A DNA stretch of 64,000 nucleotides, from contig ML978177.1 of NCBI GenBank assembly GCA_010015745.1, positions 248,001 through 312,000 on the forward strand, in the 5' to 3' direction. How positions within the stretch are numbered: position 1 is the first letter of the stretch; the number at the start of each line of letters is the position of its first letter. Under the pieces are notes generated by a model. That model was not told the DNA's origin, did not search any database, and worked only from the letters and a program-made list of their open reading frames with translations. Source of the DNA: Setomelanomma holmii. Taxonomy: Eukaryota > Ascomycota > Dothideomycetes > Pleosporales > Phaeosphaeriaceae. The position numbers and the translations under genes were made by a program. Positions 1 through 9,933 of the stretch are shown one piece after another.

Positions 1-1434
1 GGTATAGCTGTATAGCTTCAGGCTATGCTGTTCGCACAAGACTAGTGGTATCGTGGTGCGACCGGTAAAGTGTGGCAGTGTAAGTGGTGAAGAGTGTTGG
101 TGGCTTTGTGAGAAGAAAGAGGTAAGGGCGGATGTCTGTTACTTAGCAGCAGAAAGCGTCCGTGCGCAAACTGCCGCGTTAGCGCAAGCGCGCCTATCTT
201 CAGGTGGCGTGACGCTAGTCGAACCGCAAGTGCAACCACGGTTGAATAGATCCCGCCCAACACAACGCCAATATTTTGAAGGCGGTCGCGGGAAAGCCTT
301 ATCTGCGGACTCACGAGGCTTTGTTGATGCCGCGTGATATGGCAACGATGATCTGACCCTTGTGACGCATGCAGAAGGCCTTCATGGTACCTCTTCTACG
401 ACACCGTAACCATGGCTGAATCCATCTAGCCTACCTCAACGCCTTCATTTTCTGGAAGACTCTCGCCAGTGAGCATGCTCAAAGGGTCTGTGTCTCTCCG
501 ATCATGCGGAAGATAACATTTCTCTCCTGCCATATCCTGAATGAATACGCAGTACCTCTTTTGCGACACCGTGGCCGTGACTGGATTCATCTAGCCTACC
601 CCAACGCCTGCATTGCTCTGTATGCGTGCCGAGTGCCCTCGCTATTGGATCTGTTTTCTTGTCTCTGATCTTCCGAAGAACAAAACTTCTCTTCCAACAT
701 GTCCTGCATGGATACCTCATACCACTTCTGCGACACCAGTACCATGGCTGAACCCATCCAGCCTAACTCAACGCCTGTTCTTACGGCTGGGTGCTGAATT
801 CACTCGTTAGCGGGTCGTTTTGGATATGTTCGTGGCCAACTGATCCTGCAGGAAGTGAAGTTCATCTTTCAACGTGTCCTGAATGGAGACGTAGCATCAC
901 TATAGCGACACCGCGACTCTGATGAGATCCATCCAGGTTGAATCAACAGTCATGATCACTATTGGTGAATCATTACGTCTCATCACCATCGCACAGAATG
1001 TAGAGATGTCGAGCCAGAGCTCATCATGCATCTCACGACTAGCACCTTATGTTTGTCGCTGAATATGAGACCTGACTGCTTTAAGCGCACATTGATCTGT
1101 CCTGGCCTGACACTCACAAACACAGCTGAAGGCAGACCGGCTCTAGTATGCCCAGCTTGGAGTTCTCACTTTGCTTCCGTATCTAGAATGCTCATGGCGG
1201 GTTCACTCACCCGCCTTCACCTCGTCACTCACCATGTCACCCGCCCTGCAGAATACTCTCACCGACTCGAGGTGATGGCGAAGCGACGTGACCTGTTTCT
1301 CCCACACGGCTTTCATGAATAGCATCTTCTTGCTTTACAGTTCGCTCTCTACCATCGTCGCAGACATTTTCTTCCAGTTTCATCCTACTAGCGCATACAT
1401 ACCACATTGCAACTAGCACATCAACGCCGTCAAC
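1..1434. other. Gene-free left flank
   Basis: I see no convincing gene here. The short ORFs in all frames lack recognisable motifs and overlap one another. The stretch contains the degenerate tandem repeat annotated separately at about 381-985. The last 100 bases before position 1435 are pyrimidine-rich and look like the leader of the next gene. Confidence 0.6.
381..985. repeat. Degenerate tandem repeat, about 4 units of 165-175 bases
   Basis: Four diverged copies can be read by eye. Each has a 'GCGACACC'-like core (CGACACC near 399, 564, 731 and 906), then a 'CATGGCTGAAtCCATC' block and 'AGCCTAcCtCAACGCCT', and at the end of the unit a 'CTTcCAACaTGTCCTGaATGGA' type block that leads into the next core. 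Core spacing is 165, 167 and 175 bases. The fourth unit fades after about 985. No long ORF runs through the units, so this looks like decayed non-coding or formerly mobile repeat DNA rather than a repeat protein. Confidence 0.65.
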
Positions 1435-1983
1435 ATGTCTGATAACGAGCAGCGAACACCCAACAAGACTGGCGCCAGCGGTGCTGCTTGGGGCGATGCC
1501 GAGAAGGTAAGCGTTTCACCTGCAGTGACGCACACATGTACTCACAAGTTCACAGATCGCGTACCTGATCGTCCTATGCGAGAACGAAGGCAAGATAGAG
1601 TCCAAGATTGCCGTAAGTTACTTTCTCACGGCTCATTGATGGTCCACTGACAAGACCAGGGCGCTCCCATCCCCGCAGGTCGATCCATCGTGTCATGCAA
1701 GAAGCTGCTATGGCGCCTGAAGGTGAAGCACAAGGACGACATCGAGAAGATCAAGGCCGGTCAGGCTCTGACTGCTACTCCCGCTTCAAGTGATGGCGAC
1801 GCGAAGCCCAAGACTCCTCGCAAGCGCAAGTCGAAGGTGGAAGATGGCAACGAGGACGATGAGGGCTCGCCGAAGAAGAAGGCCGGTGGCCGCAAGAAGC
1901 AGAGTAAGGCAACTTTCAAGGACGAGGTTGAGCAGAATGATGATGTGGAGGTCAAGGAGGAGCATGTGCAGGAGGAGGTCTAG
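1435..1983 (+). CDS. Small lysine-rich protein of 150 residues, unknown function
   Basis: Three exons: 1435-1506, 1556-1612 and 1660-1983. Both introns are 47-49 bases with GTAAG donors and CAG acceptors, and all junctions are in phase 0. The first third is ordered-looking (IAYLIVLCENEGK, then a GAPIPAGRSIVSCKKLLWRLK stretch). From about residue 65 it is highly charged, with TPRKRKSK and SPKKKAGGRKKQSK patches resembling nuclear localisation or AT-hook-like sequence, and it ends in an acidic tail. The family is not one I can name. A nuclear role is inferred from composition only. The splice model is well supported because each exon is open only in the joined frame. Confidence 0.75.
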
Positions 1984-2543
1984 GTCGATCGACGAGGTTG
2001 GGCTTGGAGTATATCGGAGTCCTCGGAATACGTGCCACAAAGCATGACTTCTCAGATGCTAAGAGCGACATCGCACCGCAGAGGCTTCTCGGTTTTCTTC
2101 TCAGAAGACAACAGGCAAATATTGCTCTTCCAACCATACATCTGGCGATCCCTATGGCTTGATCCAAGCTTACTTGCCCATACGTCGAGAGATCGTCGAT
2201 CATAGCTTTAAGTGGAGTTCCACTCGGACTCAGTACTTCCTTCCCGTCTCTTAAACTGGTACCATTCGTTCTCTCTGCAATGGTCAGTGATGCCTCCTCC
2301 GCCTTATGTGACTTTGGGAAGTGGCAACGACACAATTACACACTCTAGCCAACGACACTGCTAGCAAACGCCCTCTCGTACACAGCTCCCTACACCGTCC
2401 ACTCTTATCAAGCACAGTATTGCAACCCATTCGTATACCAGCATCACGAACCTATTCTCATACTCACTTTTATTGCTTGCCTCACTACTCGGTATCGAAT
2501 TATCTGACGCCAGTGCACATGCTCTTCTAGATTCGAAAAGTAC
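1984..2543. other. Intergenic, nothing recognised
   Basis: This is the 3' region of the Lys-rich gene. The frame stays open for about 70 codons after its TAG, but composition and motifs give no reason to read it as coding. No other gene is seen before the basic ORFs that start at 2544. Confidence 0.4.
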
Positions 2544-2960
2544 ATGCCCATTCTCGATCCACTCTACTCAATCAGACCACCGCCTTCGAAAGCTCGCCGA
2601 GCTGCAAACGAACGATCAGTACCTGATCCTTTGTTCGATCCTGGGGCTCTACCCAGTAACCGAAAATCAACACGCCAGTCCTTTCACAAACACAAGGCCA
2701 ATCCACAACGCCCTCGCACGACACGGCGCAAAAGATCAATCCATCCTATACGCCAGTCCACGAGGACCTCTGCTTATTCTCCCCTTCTTACCCCCGCAGA
2801 AAGACTCCGTGTCGCACGGATAAGACTACGCAGACTCGAGAGAAAGGAGCATCGCGCCGAAGCGAAGCTCAGAAATCGTGCACAAAGAGTGCTCATTCCT
2901 AGACGGAGAGATCGGTTTCGATATAATCTAAAGCGTCTCTTTGGCGGCACACGCATCTGA
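2544..2960 (+). CDS. Arginine/lysine-rich orphan ORF 1 (138 residues)
   Basis: Single ORF with no known domain. The N-terminal half is Pro/Ser/Arg-rich. The C-terminal half is a predicted basic helix that begins LTPAERLRVARIRLRRLERK and runs into RRRDRFRYNLKRLF. The same style of module (L-[ST]-x-x-E followed by alternating R/K/E) recurs in the next two ORFs downstream, which suggests a local family or a single decaying gene. It could also be a spurious reading frame. The start is the first ATG of the open frame and no flanking splice sites are convincing. Confidence 0.35.
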   Translation: MPILDPLYSIRPPPSKARRAANERSVPDPLFDPGALPSNRKSTRQSFHKHKANPQRPRTTRRKRSIHPIRQSTRTSAYSPLLTPAERLRVARIRLRRLERKEHRAEAKLRNRAQRVLIPRRRDRFRYNLKRLFGGTRI

Positions 2961-3000
2961 GGTACCATGATTCACCCACTTGAGGAAACAACTCGTGCTG

Positions 3001-3348
3001 ATGGACTGTGGGAGCTGTGACTGCTCTGCGTCATATTCTGGAGACTGCTCTTCGACATTCATTGGCTTATCAGGACCATCCGCATCAGCAGGTGGAGCTC
3101 GAAAGTCGAAGCTCGGTCGACAGCAAGCGTTAAACTCCAAGACATACGCCAGGCAAGAAAGAGATCTCACACGCAAAGAGATCCGTCGAATCCGCGGAGA
3201 GACACGCAAAGCAGCACGCGCAAAAGCCCAAGCGGAACGAGAAGCAGCTCCAAAGGAGACCGTTTCAAAGCGTAAGCGGACGAAAGCTGCAATCGCGTCA
3301 CGACTTGCCTACATCAAGCTCAAAACAGCCAGCAAGCTTCGTCGCTGA
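3001..3348 (+). CDS. Arginine/lysine-rich orphan ORF 2 (about 115 residues)
   Basis: Starts at the ATG at 3001. The first 20 residues are Cys/Ser/Gly-rich (MDCGSCDCSASYSGDC) and are followed by GGARKSK. It then turns into a long basic helix beginning LTRKEIRRIRGETRKAARAK and ends TASKLRR. No domain recognised. It is 41 bases downstream of ORF 1 in another frame, and the basic half resembles those of ORF 1 and of the broken ORF at 3477. Whether these are separate small genes or exons of one gene is not resolved. Confidence 0.35.
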   Translation: MDCGSCDCSASYSGDCSSTFIGLSGPSASAGGARKSKLGRQQALNSKTYARQERDLTRKEIRRIRGETRKAARAKAQAEREAAPKETVSKRKRTKAAIASRLAYIKLKTASKLRR

Positions 3349-3419
3349 GTCAGTCGTATGTCTTGCGCTGGCACAGGTTGCGCATCTTCAGCGGCTGTGC
3401 GTCCTCTGCCACAGTAGTG

Positions 3420-3633
3420 GGCAATCTAGCTGCCGGAGCAACTTCCTCATACTCGTCTCCTTCGAAGCCACTATCACCTGAAGAAGCTAAAGAGCTAAAG
3501 GAGAAATAAGAGCGCGAAGCCGCAATCAAGAAGGAGAAGCGCGCAGCCCGAAAGGTCAAAGCCAAGCAGTTGGCGACCAAGGCCAAAGTCAAGACGATCA
3601 AGGTGCTGAGTGGCAAGTTTTGAGCCCTCAAGC
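3420..3633 (+). pseudogene. Third basic module, interrupted by an in-frame TAA
   Basis: The frame through 3477 reads PSKPLSPEEAKELKEK, then TAA, then EREAAIKKEKRAARKVKAK and on to KVLSGKF, followed by a stop. The sequence on both sides of the TAA forms one continuous charged helix, so the stop looks like a lesion in a once-open frame. An upstream CASSATVVG stretch echoes the Cys/Ser start of ORF 2. No function assigned. An unrecognised short intron around the TAA is possible, but I see no good donor and acceptor. Confidence 0.35.
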
Positions 3634-3670
3634 TACTCGAGAGTCTTGCGAATATCCGAACTAGATCTGG

Positions 3671-3889
3671 ATGGGCAGTATTCGCTTCGCCGAAAGCACT
3701 CATCTGCCTCCTGAAACCGACTTCACTCGCTGGCCTGGAGTGTACGTTCATCCAGGTGACTTCAAGCCCACAGCAGACAGACCGCCAACTCCGGAGGCCT
3801 GGGAAAGATACCGAGATCGATTCAAGCAATTGAGAGCTCGTCGATGGCGAGCAGCCCATGGAAAGCGTTGGTGCTTCCGCCGGTCCTGA
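3671..3889 (+). CDS. Small orphan ORF 4 (72 residues), uncertain
   Basis: The product is Pro/Trp/Arg-rich (PETDFTRWPGVYVHPGDF, then PTPEAWERYRDRFKQLRARR). The composition looks protein-like, but no family is recognised. It could be a separate small gene or a terminal exon of the basic-module region just upstream. A second open frame (3858-4181) overlaps its end and may be chance. Confidence 0.3.
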   Translation: MGSIRFAESTHLPPETDFTRWPGVYVHPGDFKPTADRPPTPEAWERYRDRFKQLRARRWRAAHGKRWCFRRS

Positions 3890-4447
3890 CGTGAATCCTG
3901 AGGGTCCATTTACTTACCATCAGAACGTCAGTTGCTACGTCCAAATCTTTGCGCCAATAACGGTGCAAGTTATAGCATCGTTGAAATCACCTCCAGCTGA
4001 AGTAGACAGCTCATCAGACTTTGATACTGATCGTCCATCACAACATTCTCCTACTCTTTCGAAAGCGACGAACAATCGCCGGCAAGTTGCGCCTCCCGAG
4101 AAGACAGCGGGAAGACGCCAGGCGGTCCTTGCATGGTTCATTACCCGCCTACAACGCCTCATCGAGAAAGTATCTCATTGATCTTGACGTCCACTCCAGC
4201 GGCATGCCTGCGAGAGTTGGTCCTGTCAGACGAGACCGCTCTCCTTTCAGGGGTCATCGGATTCCATCTCACTGGATCAAGCGCCGCGAAAGGTTCTGGT
4301 GCTGGCGAAGACTTCGATTGCACGAGCTGACAGCGAAGTGTATGGTCGTTGACGCTCCCCAGCGCAGCGGAGTGGGCGTTCGGAGGTGAGCTCGGGCCTC
4401 CGCAACCCTTCTACGCGTTCACGCTGCACGTCGTCATACTTCACATT

Positions 4448-6356
4448 ATGTTCAAAAAGCACACCGCCCTCGCCGTGGTTTCGAATCGACCTTACATATG
4501 TCAAGCATGTTTACGGAAAGCAAGATGTACCCAATTGGTGCTCCGCAACTCCAACCGATTGCTCCAGACCAAAGCTTCCGCCCCACAGTCAGATGATACA
4601 CCATTCCGGAAGGCGCTCAAAGATGCGTCGAAACAACAGAAGAAAGAGAAGCGCAACACGGATTCCTCGCTGCAAACCTCTAGGAAAAAGAACGATCCGC
4701 GCTTAGAGAAGTGGGAGCTCACAGTCGGCATCGAGCTACATGCAGAGCTCAACACGGCGCAGAAGCTCTTTTCGAGTGCTGCTACGTCTATTGGCGCAGA
4801 TGCCAACACCCATGTGTCACTCTTCGATGTCGCATTTCCCGGCAGCCAACCTCACTTTCAAAAAGAAACTCTCATACCTGCTTTGCGTGGAGCATTGGCC
4901 CTCAACTGTACGGTTCAGCGGAAGAGCAGCTTTGATCGCAAGCACTACTTCTACCAAGACCAGCCGGCCGGCTACCAGATCACGCAGTACTACGAACCTT
5001 TTGCTCGCGACGGCCATGTCACCCTCTACGCTCATGACTTTCCCGCCGGCGCTGCACCCGCCGATTGTCCCATGATCATTGGCATCAAGCAGGTGCAGAT
5101 GGAGCAAGATACCGCCAAAACCGTCCAGCAACCACCTTCGACCCACCTACTTGACTTCAATCGCGTTTCGCACCCTCTCATCGAGATCATCACCCTCCCT
5201 CAAATACACGATCATACGGTTGCGGCGGTATGCGTGCGGAAGATACAAAATATACTCACGACCGTCAATGCTTGCACGGCTGGCATGGAGATGGGCGGAC
5301 TGCGCGCCGATGTCAACGTTTCTGTCCGCAAACGTACAGGCGCAGGAGGCGAGCACTCATACCATGGTGTCACTGGCTTAGGACAACGTACTGAGATCAA
5401 GAATCTAGCAAGCGTCAAGGCCGTCGAAGATGCTGTCATCGCTGAACGAGACCGGCAGATTGATCTGCTCGAGAGTGGCGGCGTGGTCGAAGGAGAAACC
5501 CGCAGCTGGACCCTGGGCAGCAAGACAACCAAGCGTCTACGTGGCAAAGAGGGCGAGATCGACTATCGATACATGCCAGATCCCGACATTGCTCCCATAA
5601 TCCTTGGAGATGTAAGGACTGCTGAATCTCGGGGTGGCTGAGTCTGCTAATGCTTGCAGGACCTCATTACGCACCTCCGCACCTCATTACCCAAGCTTCC
5701 AGATCGGATGGTCGACATGCTCACGCAGAAGTATGGACTATCCACCAAAGATGCCGGAACCCTCCTTTCCTTAGACGATGGCGACCGCTTAGACTACTTT
5801 CTCGATGTCATGGGTCGATTACGTGGCGCCGATATTCCCGATGCAGACCAGCCTCAGTTGGGCAGAATAGCAGGGAACTGGTATGTGGCCCGTATCTGGG
5901 AACAATTTTCGTCTGCTAATTCATCTCAGGGTTCTGATGGAACTCGGTAGCCTATTCAAAGACGTGGATTGGGATCCCAGGCGCGTGGGCGCCGAACAGC
6001 TAGCGTCGATCATCAGCCACCTCCAACGCAAAATCATCACCTCGCGGTCGGCCAAGAAACTACTTTTGATTAAATTCGAAGGCGACAAGCGACCCATGAA
6101 ACAGATTATCGAAGAGGAGAATTTGACCCTCAAACCCTTGTCCAGACTCGAGTACGAAGCGCTGGCTCGCGCGCTGCTCGACGAGAAACCAGACATGGTT
6201 AAAGACATTATTGAGAAGAAGCAAGAGAAGAAGGTCAAATGGTTCGTTGGGCAGATGATTGCACGAAGTGCAGAGGGTAGCGTGGAACCTGATGTTGCTG
6301 AAGAAGTCCTTTGGAAGCAATTGCCGCAGTTGGGGCAATTGGACCCAGAGTGGTAG
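4448..6356 (+). CDS. PET112: Glutamyl-tRNA(Gln) amidotransferase subunit B, mitochondrial
   Basis: GatB homologue of 603 residues. It is the subunit of the GatCAB/GatFAB complex that, in mitochondria, converts Glu-tRNA(Gln) to Gln-tRNA(Gln). Three exons: 4448-5611, 5660-5880 and 5930-6356. Introns are 48-49 bases with GTAAGG and GTATGT donors. Visible family signatures include WELTVGIELHAELNT near residue 95, the RADVNVSVR motif, and the YRYMPDPDIAP motif just before the first intron. The C-terminal part ends in the GatB/YqeY helical region (EKKVKWFVGQMIA). The N-terminal 60-80 residues are basic and non-conserved, consistent with a mitochondrial targeting peptide. The start at 4448 gives MFKKHTALAV; an upstream in-frame extension to 4349 is open but lacks family similarity. 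Confidence 0.93.
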
Positions 6357-6571
6357 GTAGGTAGACCCTTTGAGCATTGAACCTATTTCCCATCGCTTCC
6401 TCTCTGGCGGTAGGGTTTAAACCATGGTACCGTCTCGATGCTATCATGATACTTGAGCTTTTTCTGCCTCTTGTCTCTGCCACACTGCAATCTTCCCGCC
6501 GTCTACGTTTGCTGTTTTTAATTCAAGGATCCAATACTTGAACGAATATTCAGATCCGTTCAAAATTCACC

Positions 6572-8477
6572 ATGTCGTCTCGCCGCCCCAACAATGTCCC
6601 ACTACAGTCTACAGCCGGTTCTGCCACGCATACATTACCCAGGACTCGCAGCAGAAAAGCTACTACTCCCGGACCCACGCAGGCCGCAGACATATACCCC
6701 CTGACCATCGACGAACTACGTAGGCGCATCGAAGGCATCCAGGCAGGTATCATCCAGCGATTTGAGCAGCCTCCGCGACAGCAATCTATCGCTCCATCCT
6801 CCGCATTTGGGTCTACGCGCTTGCCCCAGCCTATCTACGATACTTGGCTCGCCTTTCCCCGAGATGAATCTTTCTACACCGAGTCAGTCTTTAGCCTAAC
6901 GCCGAATGCAAACGAGGAATGGCTGCAGTATGTAGCAACGTCAGCCACAATTCCGAGTAGAAATGCATCGCTGCGTTCGCTACCGAGTCGCGATTGGAAG
7001 GAGTATGAGAGCTATTGCAGCACAAACGATAGTGAAGGTAGCCAGCCTTCGTTGTTGGTCGAAATTGGAGACAGCGATGAAGAGCCCGAGGCGCAGGGCC
7101 AGAAGAGTGTGAGCTCGCTGGCGAGAACGGTTCAAAGGGTATTTTGTGGTCGTCCAGGAATGGTGACGCCCGTGTCACCGCCAGCACCAGTGGCGATGCT
7201 ATTGCCTGTTGATGGAGCGCGGAGTACGACGCTGCCTCGAAACTTTAGATTTTGCTCCTCTGCCTCGAATCACCCTCCTGCGGATACTGGTAGTGAGCAG
7301 AAGACGCCTAGGCGGTTGAAGTTGAGGACCAGCCTGTTCAAGAGCAAGAACGTCAATTTTGACATCCAGTCGAAGCCCGACGTGGAAGCGTCGAATACAC
7401 CCACGGACTATGATTGCCTGGAAGGTCCCTCTCGTTTGTCCAAGACTATACGTCGCGGCTCTGATAGTGACAGGAGTGCATCTACGCCTATTTTGATCCA
7501 AGCACCAGGGCACTGTCCTGAAGATAGCCAGGCTCCATCAACGCCTTCGCGCGTAAGTCTGCACGAGTTGCTTCGCAACACCAGCCTAGAGGATATTCAA
7601 GGCCTGAATCCAGATAGGGCAAAGGAACTTACTACCTTGCTAAGGGAAGTGGCCACAGATCGCGATGTAAGTCCTCAGTCCTTTGAATCCATCCAAGGTA
7701 CACTCAACCTAACAATATAAAAAGAGCCTACTCCCTTCCCGCGGCGAAACATTCGAACAAACCCGCCTTCGAGTCCGCGGACGTCTCGAGCACATCGATG
7801 CGGAAGCGAGCCGTCAAGCCTGGCAAGAAATCCAACGCAGTAGAGGACGTGATTATGCTACTTTGCCAAGAAATCATCGCATATTTGAAGATATCCAGGA
7901 CTATGTATTAGCAACGAAGCCAGACCGTCCGCTTGGTCAGGTTAATGGCTTGAGCTCTCTGTGAAGCGCATTGCGCCAGTCTCGTGATACTGTGCCGCAG
8001 AAGTTGAGTGTGAAAAGAGCGCGGTTCGTGGTTCCAGAAGATAAGGGGTTTTCGTTTTCGGACAATTCTGAAGGCAGACAGGCTCACATGGTGAATGGAA
8101 ACTCAGCCGCCAACGCTACAAATATCAACGGGCACAAGCCTGGAGATAGACAGGCTCGTACTTCCAACGCCCACCCTGCAACCCTCGAAGATAGCCAGGC
8201 TCTTATCTTCGACGAACACTCGTTAGGCGACGGTGTGCACAGGAAGGGTCACATCAGCATTCAGAATGGCCGCGCTCATGTCAACGGCGGACATGTGCAT
8301 GGCCACAGTCCGGCTCCTGAGGACAGACAGGCTGCGTTACCTGAAGATAGACACACTCCTTCTTTAGCCAAGCACGAGTGGTTCCAGGTAGGAGAGCTTC
8401 GAGACAGTGATGATGAGGAGACTAGGAGATGGAAGAAAGGCAAGATGCCACAGAAGAGGCAAGAAAAAAAAGGCTAG
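6572..8477 (+). CDS. Unknown Ser/Pro-rich protein; frame contains a TGA that may be intronic, read through, or a lesion
   Basis: Exon 1 is 6572-7666 (365 codons). A 58-base intron (GTAAGT to AAAAAG) leads to exon 2 from 7725. Read without further splicing, exon 2 stops at TGA 7962-7964 and gives 444 residues. The same frame stays open afterwards to 8477. A PEDSQAP motif before the stop (about residue 314) matches a set of short repeats after it (EGRQAH, GDRQAR, EDSQAL, EDRQAA, EDRHTP), so both parts probably belong to one gene. A 60-base intron at 7941-8000 would remove the stop in frame and give 595 residues, but its GTTAAT donor is weak. The protein is mostly disordered, with a short helix (YPLTIDELRRRIEGIQ) near residue 40 and an ELLRNTSLEDIQGLNP motif near 330. 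No family recognised. Confidence 0.65.
7962..7964 (+). other. In-frame TGA inside the preceding gene
   Basis: TGA lies between CTG and AGC in the frame shared by exon 2 (from 7725) and the open frame that runs to 8477. The downstream context is AGC rather than the CTA that favours fungal readthrough. Candidate explanations are an intron of 60 bases (7941-8000) or 39 bases (7941-7979), stop-codon readthrough, or a nonsense change. Confidence 0.6.
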
Positions 8478-9076
8478 AGGATGAAGCGCTTTGATTTGTT
8501 GGTTCATGTGCACAACTATATATGTGAACTCATTGCTGGCTTGAGATCAATTAAATTACTCGAAATCATACGTACTACGGTGCTTCGTATAGAGCACGCA
8601 ATTCCGGTTTCTGAGAGCCATTATCATGAAGGCTTCTCAACATGGTGTCGCAGAAATGGAGCCGCAGCATGAACAGGGCGGCGTCACGCGGTAATTGCAG
8701 AGCAATGTCGGCAACAGCAGTATTACTGTACGGTTAGTGGGGAAGTAATCGTGTCAATATCACAGGTTGGGAGCATCACGACATCACGGCCAAGTGTAAT
8801 GTGTCCCTCCGCAGCACGAAACTGCGGTCCGCTCGTGAAGAGCATAGGGTCCTGCTGGACGCCCGGGCAACCAAGGTTTGTTCGGGAATGGATGTATTCG
8901 CTATGAACACGCCATATCCCCAGCCACCACGCTGACAGTCGAGGACCAAAGTCCCCACTGCAAGAGTCGACATGCGCCTGTTGGCAACACGGACCCTAAT
9001 GCCCATCCCAAAGGGTATGTAGCGTTTATCCTTATCCACCCAGACGCCGTATAGTCATGCACATCATTCCAGACAT
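8478..9076. other. Intergenic, nothing recognised
   Basis: This is the 3' side of two converging genes (the unknown gene on + and RPL28 on -). Only shadow ORFs without motifs are present. Confidence 0.5.
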
Positions 9077-9632
9077 TTATGCGACGAGCTGAACAACACC
9101 ACCAGCCGCCTTGATCTTCTTCTCAGCCTCGGCGGAGACGTAGCGGGCGCGGACGACGATCGGGACGTCAGGGAGACGGCCCTTGCCGAGGACCTTGGAG
9201 TAGCCGTAGTCGAGGAGGTTGAGGACGGGGGCCTTGTCGCCCTTCTTGGCGAGGTAGGCGTCGCGCTTCTCGGCGGGGATGAGCGACCACAGCTTCTCGA
9301 GGTTAATGGTGGGCTTCCAGAAGCCGTTCTGCATCTTGTGGACTGCGCAAGTCGTTAGATCGTCATCGCGAGTTCTCCAGGCGCAATGTGCATACAGTAT
9401 CTCATTCCGACCTTTCCGAAGTAACCAGGATGGTACTTGTCGATGTTGGTCCTGTGGTGGTGCTGACCACCGGCCATACCACGACCACCAGGATGCTTCC
9501 TGTGCTTGCCAACACGTCCGTGACCGGCGGAAACGTGACCGCGGTGCTTGCGGGTCTTTGTCAATCTGTACAATCAATTGTTAACGATGCGCAAGGCATG
9601 CGACCGAGGATATGGGCGTACCTGGTGGGCAT
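9077..9632 (-). CDS. RPL28: 60S ribosomal protein uL15 (L28/L27a)
   Basis: Cytosolic large-subunit protein of 148 residues, the usual length for the family. Three exons on the minus strand: 9632-9622 (only 11 bases, ATGCCCACCAG), 9565-9396 and 9342-9077. Introns are 56 and 53 bases with GTACGC/CAG and GTATGC/CAG borders. Signature stretches are RKHRGHVSAGHGRVGKHRKH, the GGRGMAGGQHHHRTN loop, GYFGKVGMRYFHK across the second junction, and FWKPTINLEKLWSLIP. It ends AAGGVVQLVA. The very short first exon followed by an intron is common in fungal ribosomal protein genes. It lies 301 bases downstream of the SEC24 stop, on the same strand. Confidence 0.97.
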
Positions 9633-9933
9633 ATTGACGGCTGTGGTGTCTGTCGTTAGTATCGAGAGTCGGAGTTCCCAGACGTGCACTTGTCGAGTGG
9701 GCGAAAATCTCAAGCGAGCGCGGGCCGGCAGTTCTTCCAGAGGACCGTGCACCTAACTCATAACACCAATCACCTTCAGGCCATGCGCGCCAGCACTTTT
9801 AAATTGGAAAAATATGATCTAGGAAAAGCCATCTCGAGAAATATCGTTGCTCGCATTCATACCACGTCGCTTCGTATAAAGAAATGCTAATCCTTCGCTA
9901 TGCAATACAAAACGTTCGATGCCACATACTTTC

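Noticed and set aside
1984..2203. Frame stays open for about 70 codons after the TAG of the Lys-rich gene
   Set aside because: No repeat, motif or composition link to the gene upstream. Used here as a measure of how long open frames arise by chance.
3350..3859. Minus-strand ORF of 169 codons
   Set aside because: It is the complement of the plus-strand basic-module ORFs. Its Leu/Ser/Ala-rich product has no motif, and the plus strand shows better protein-like periodicity.
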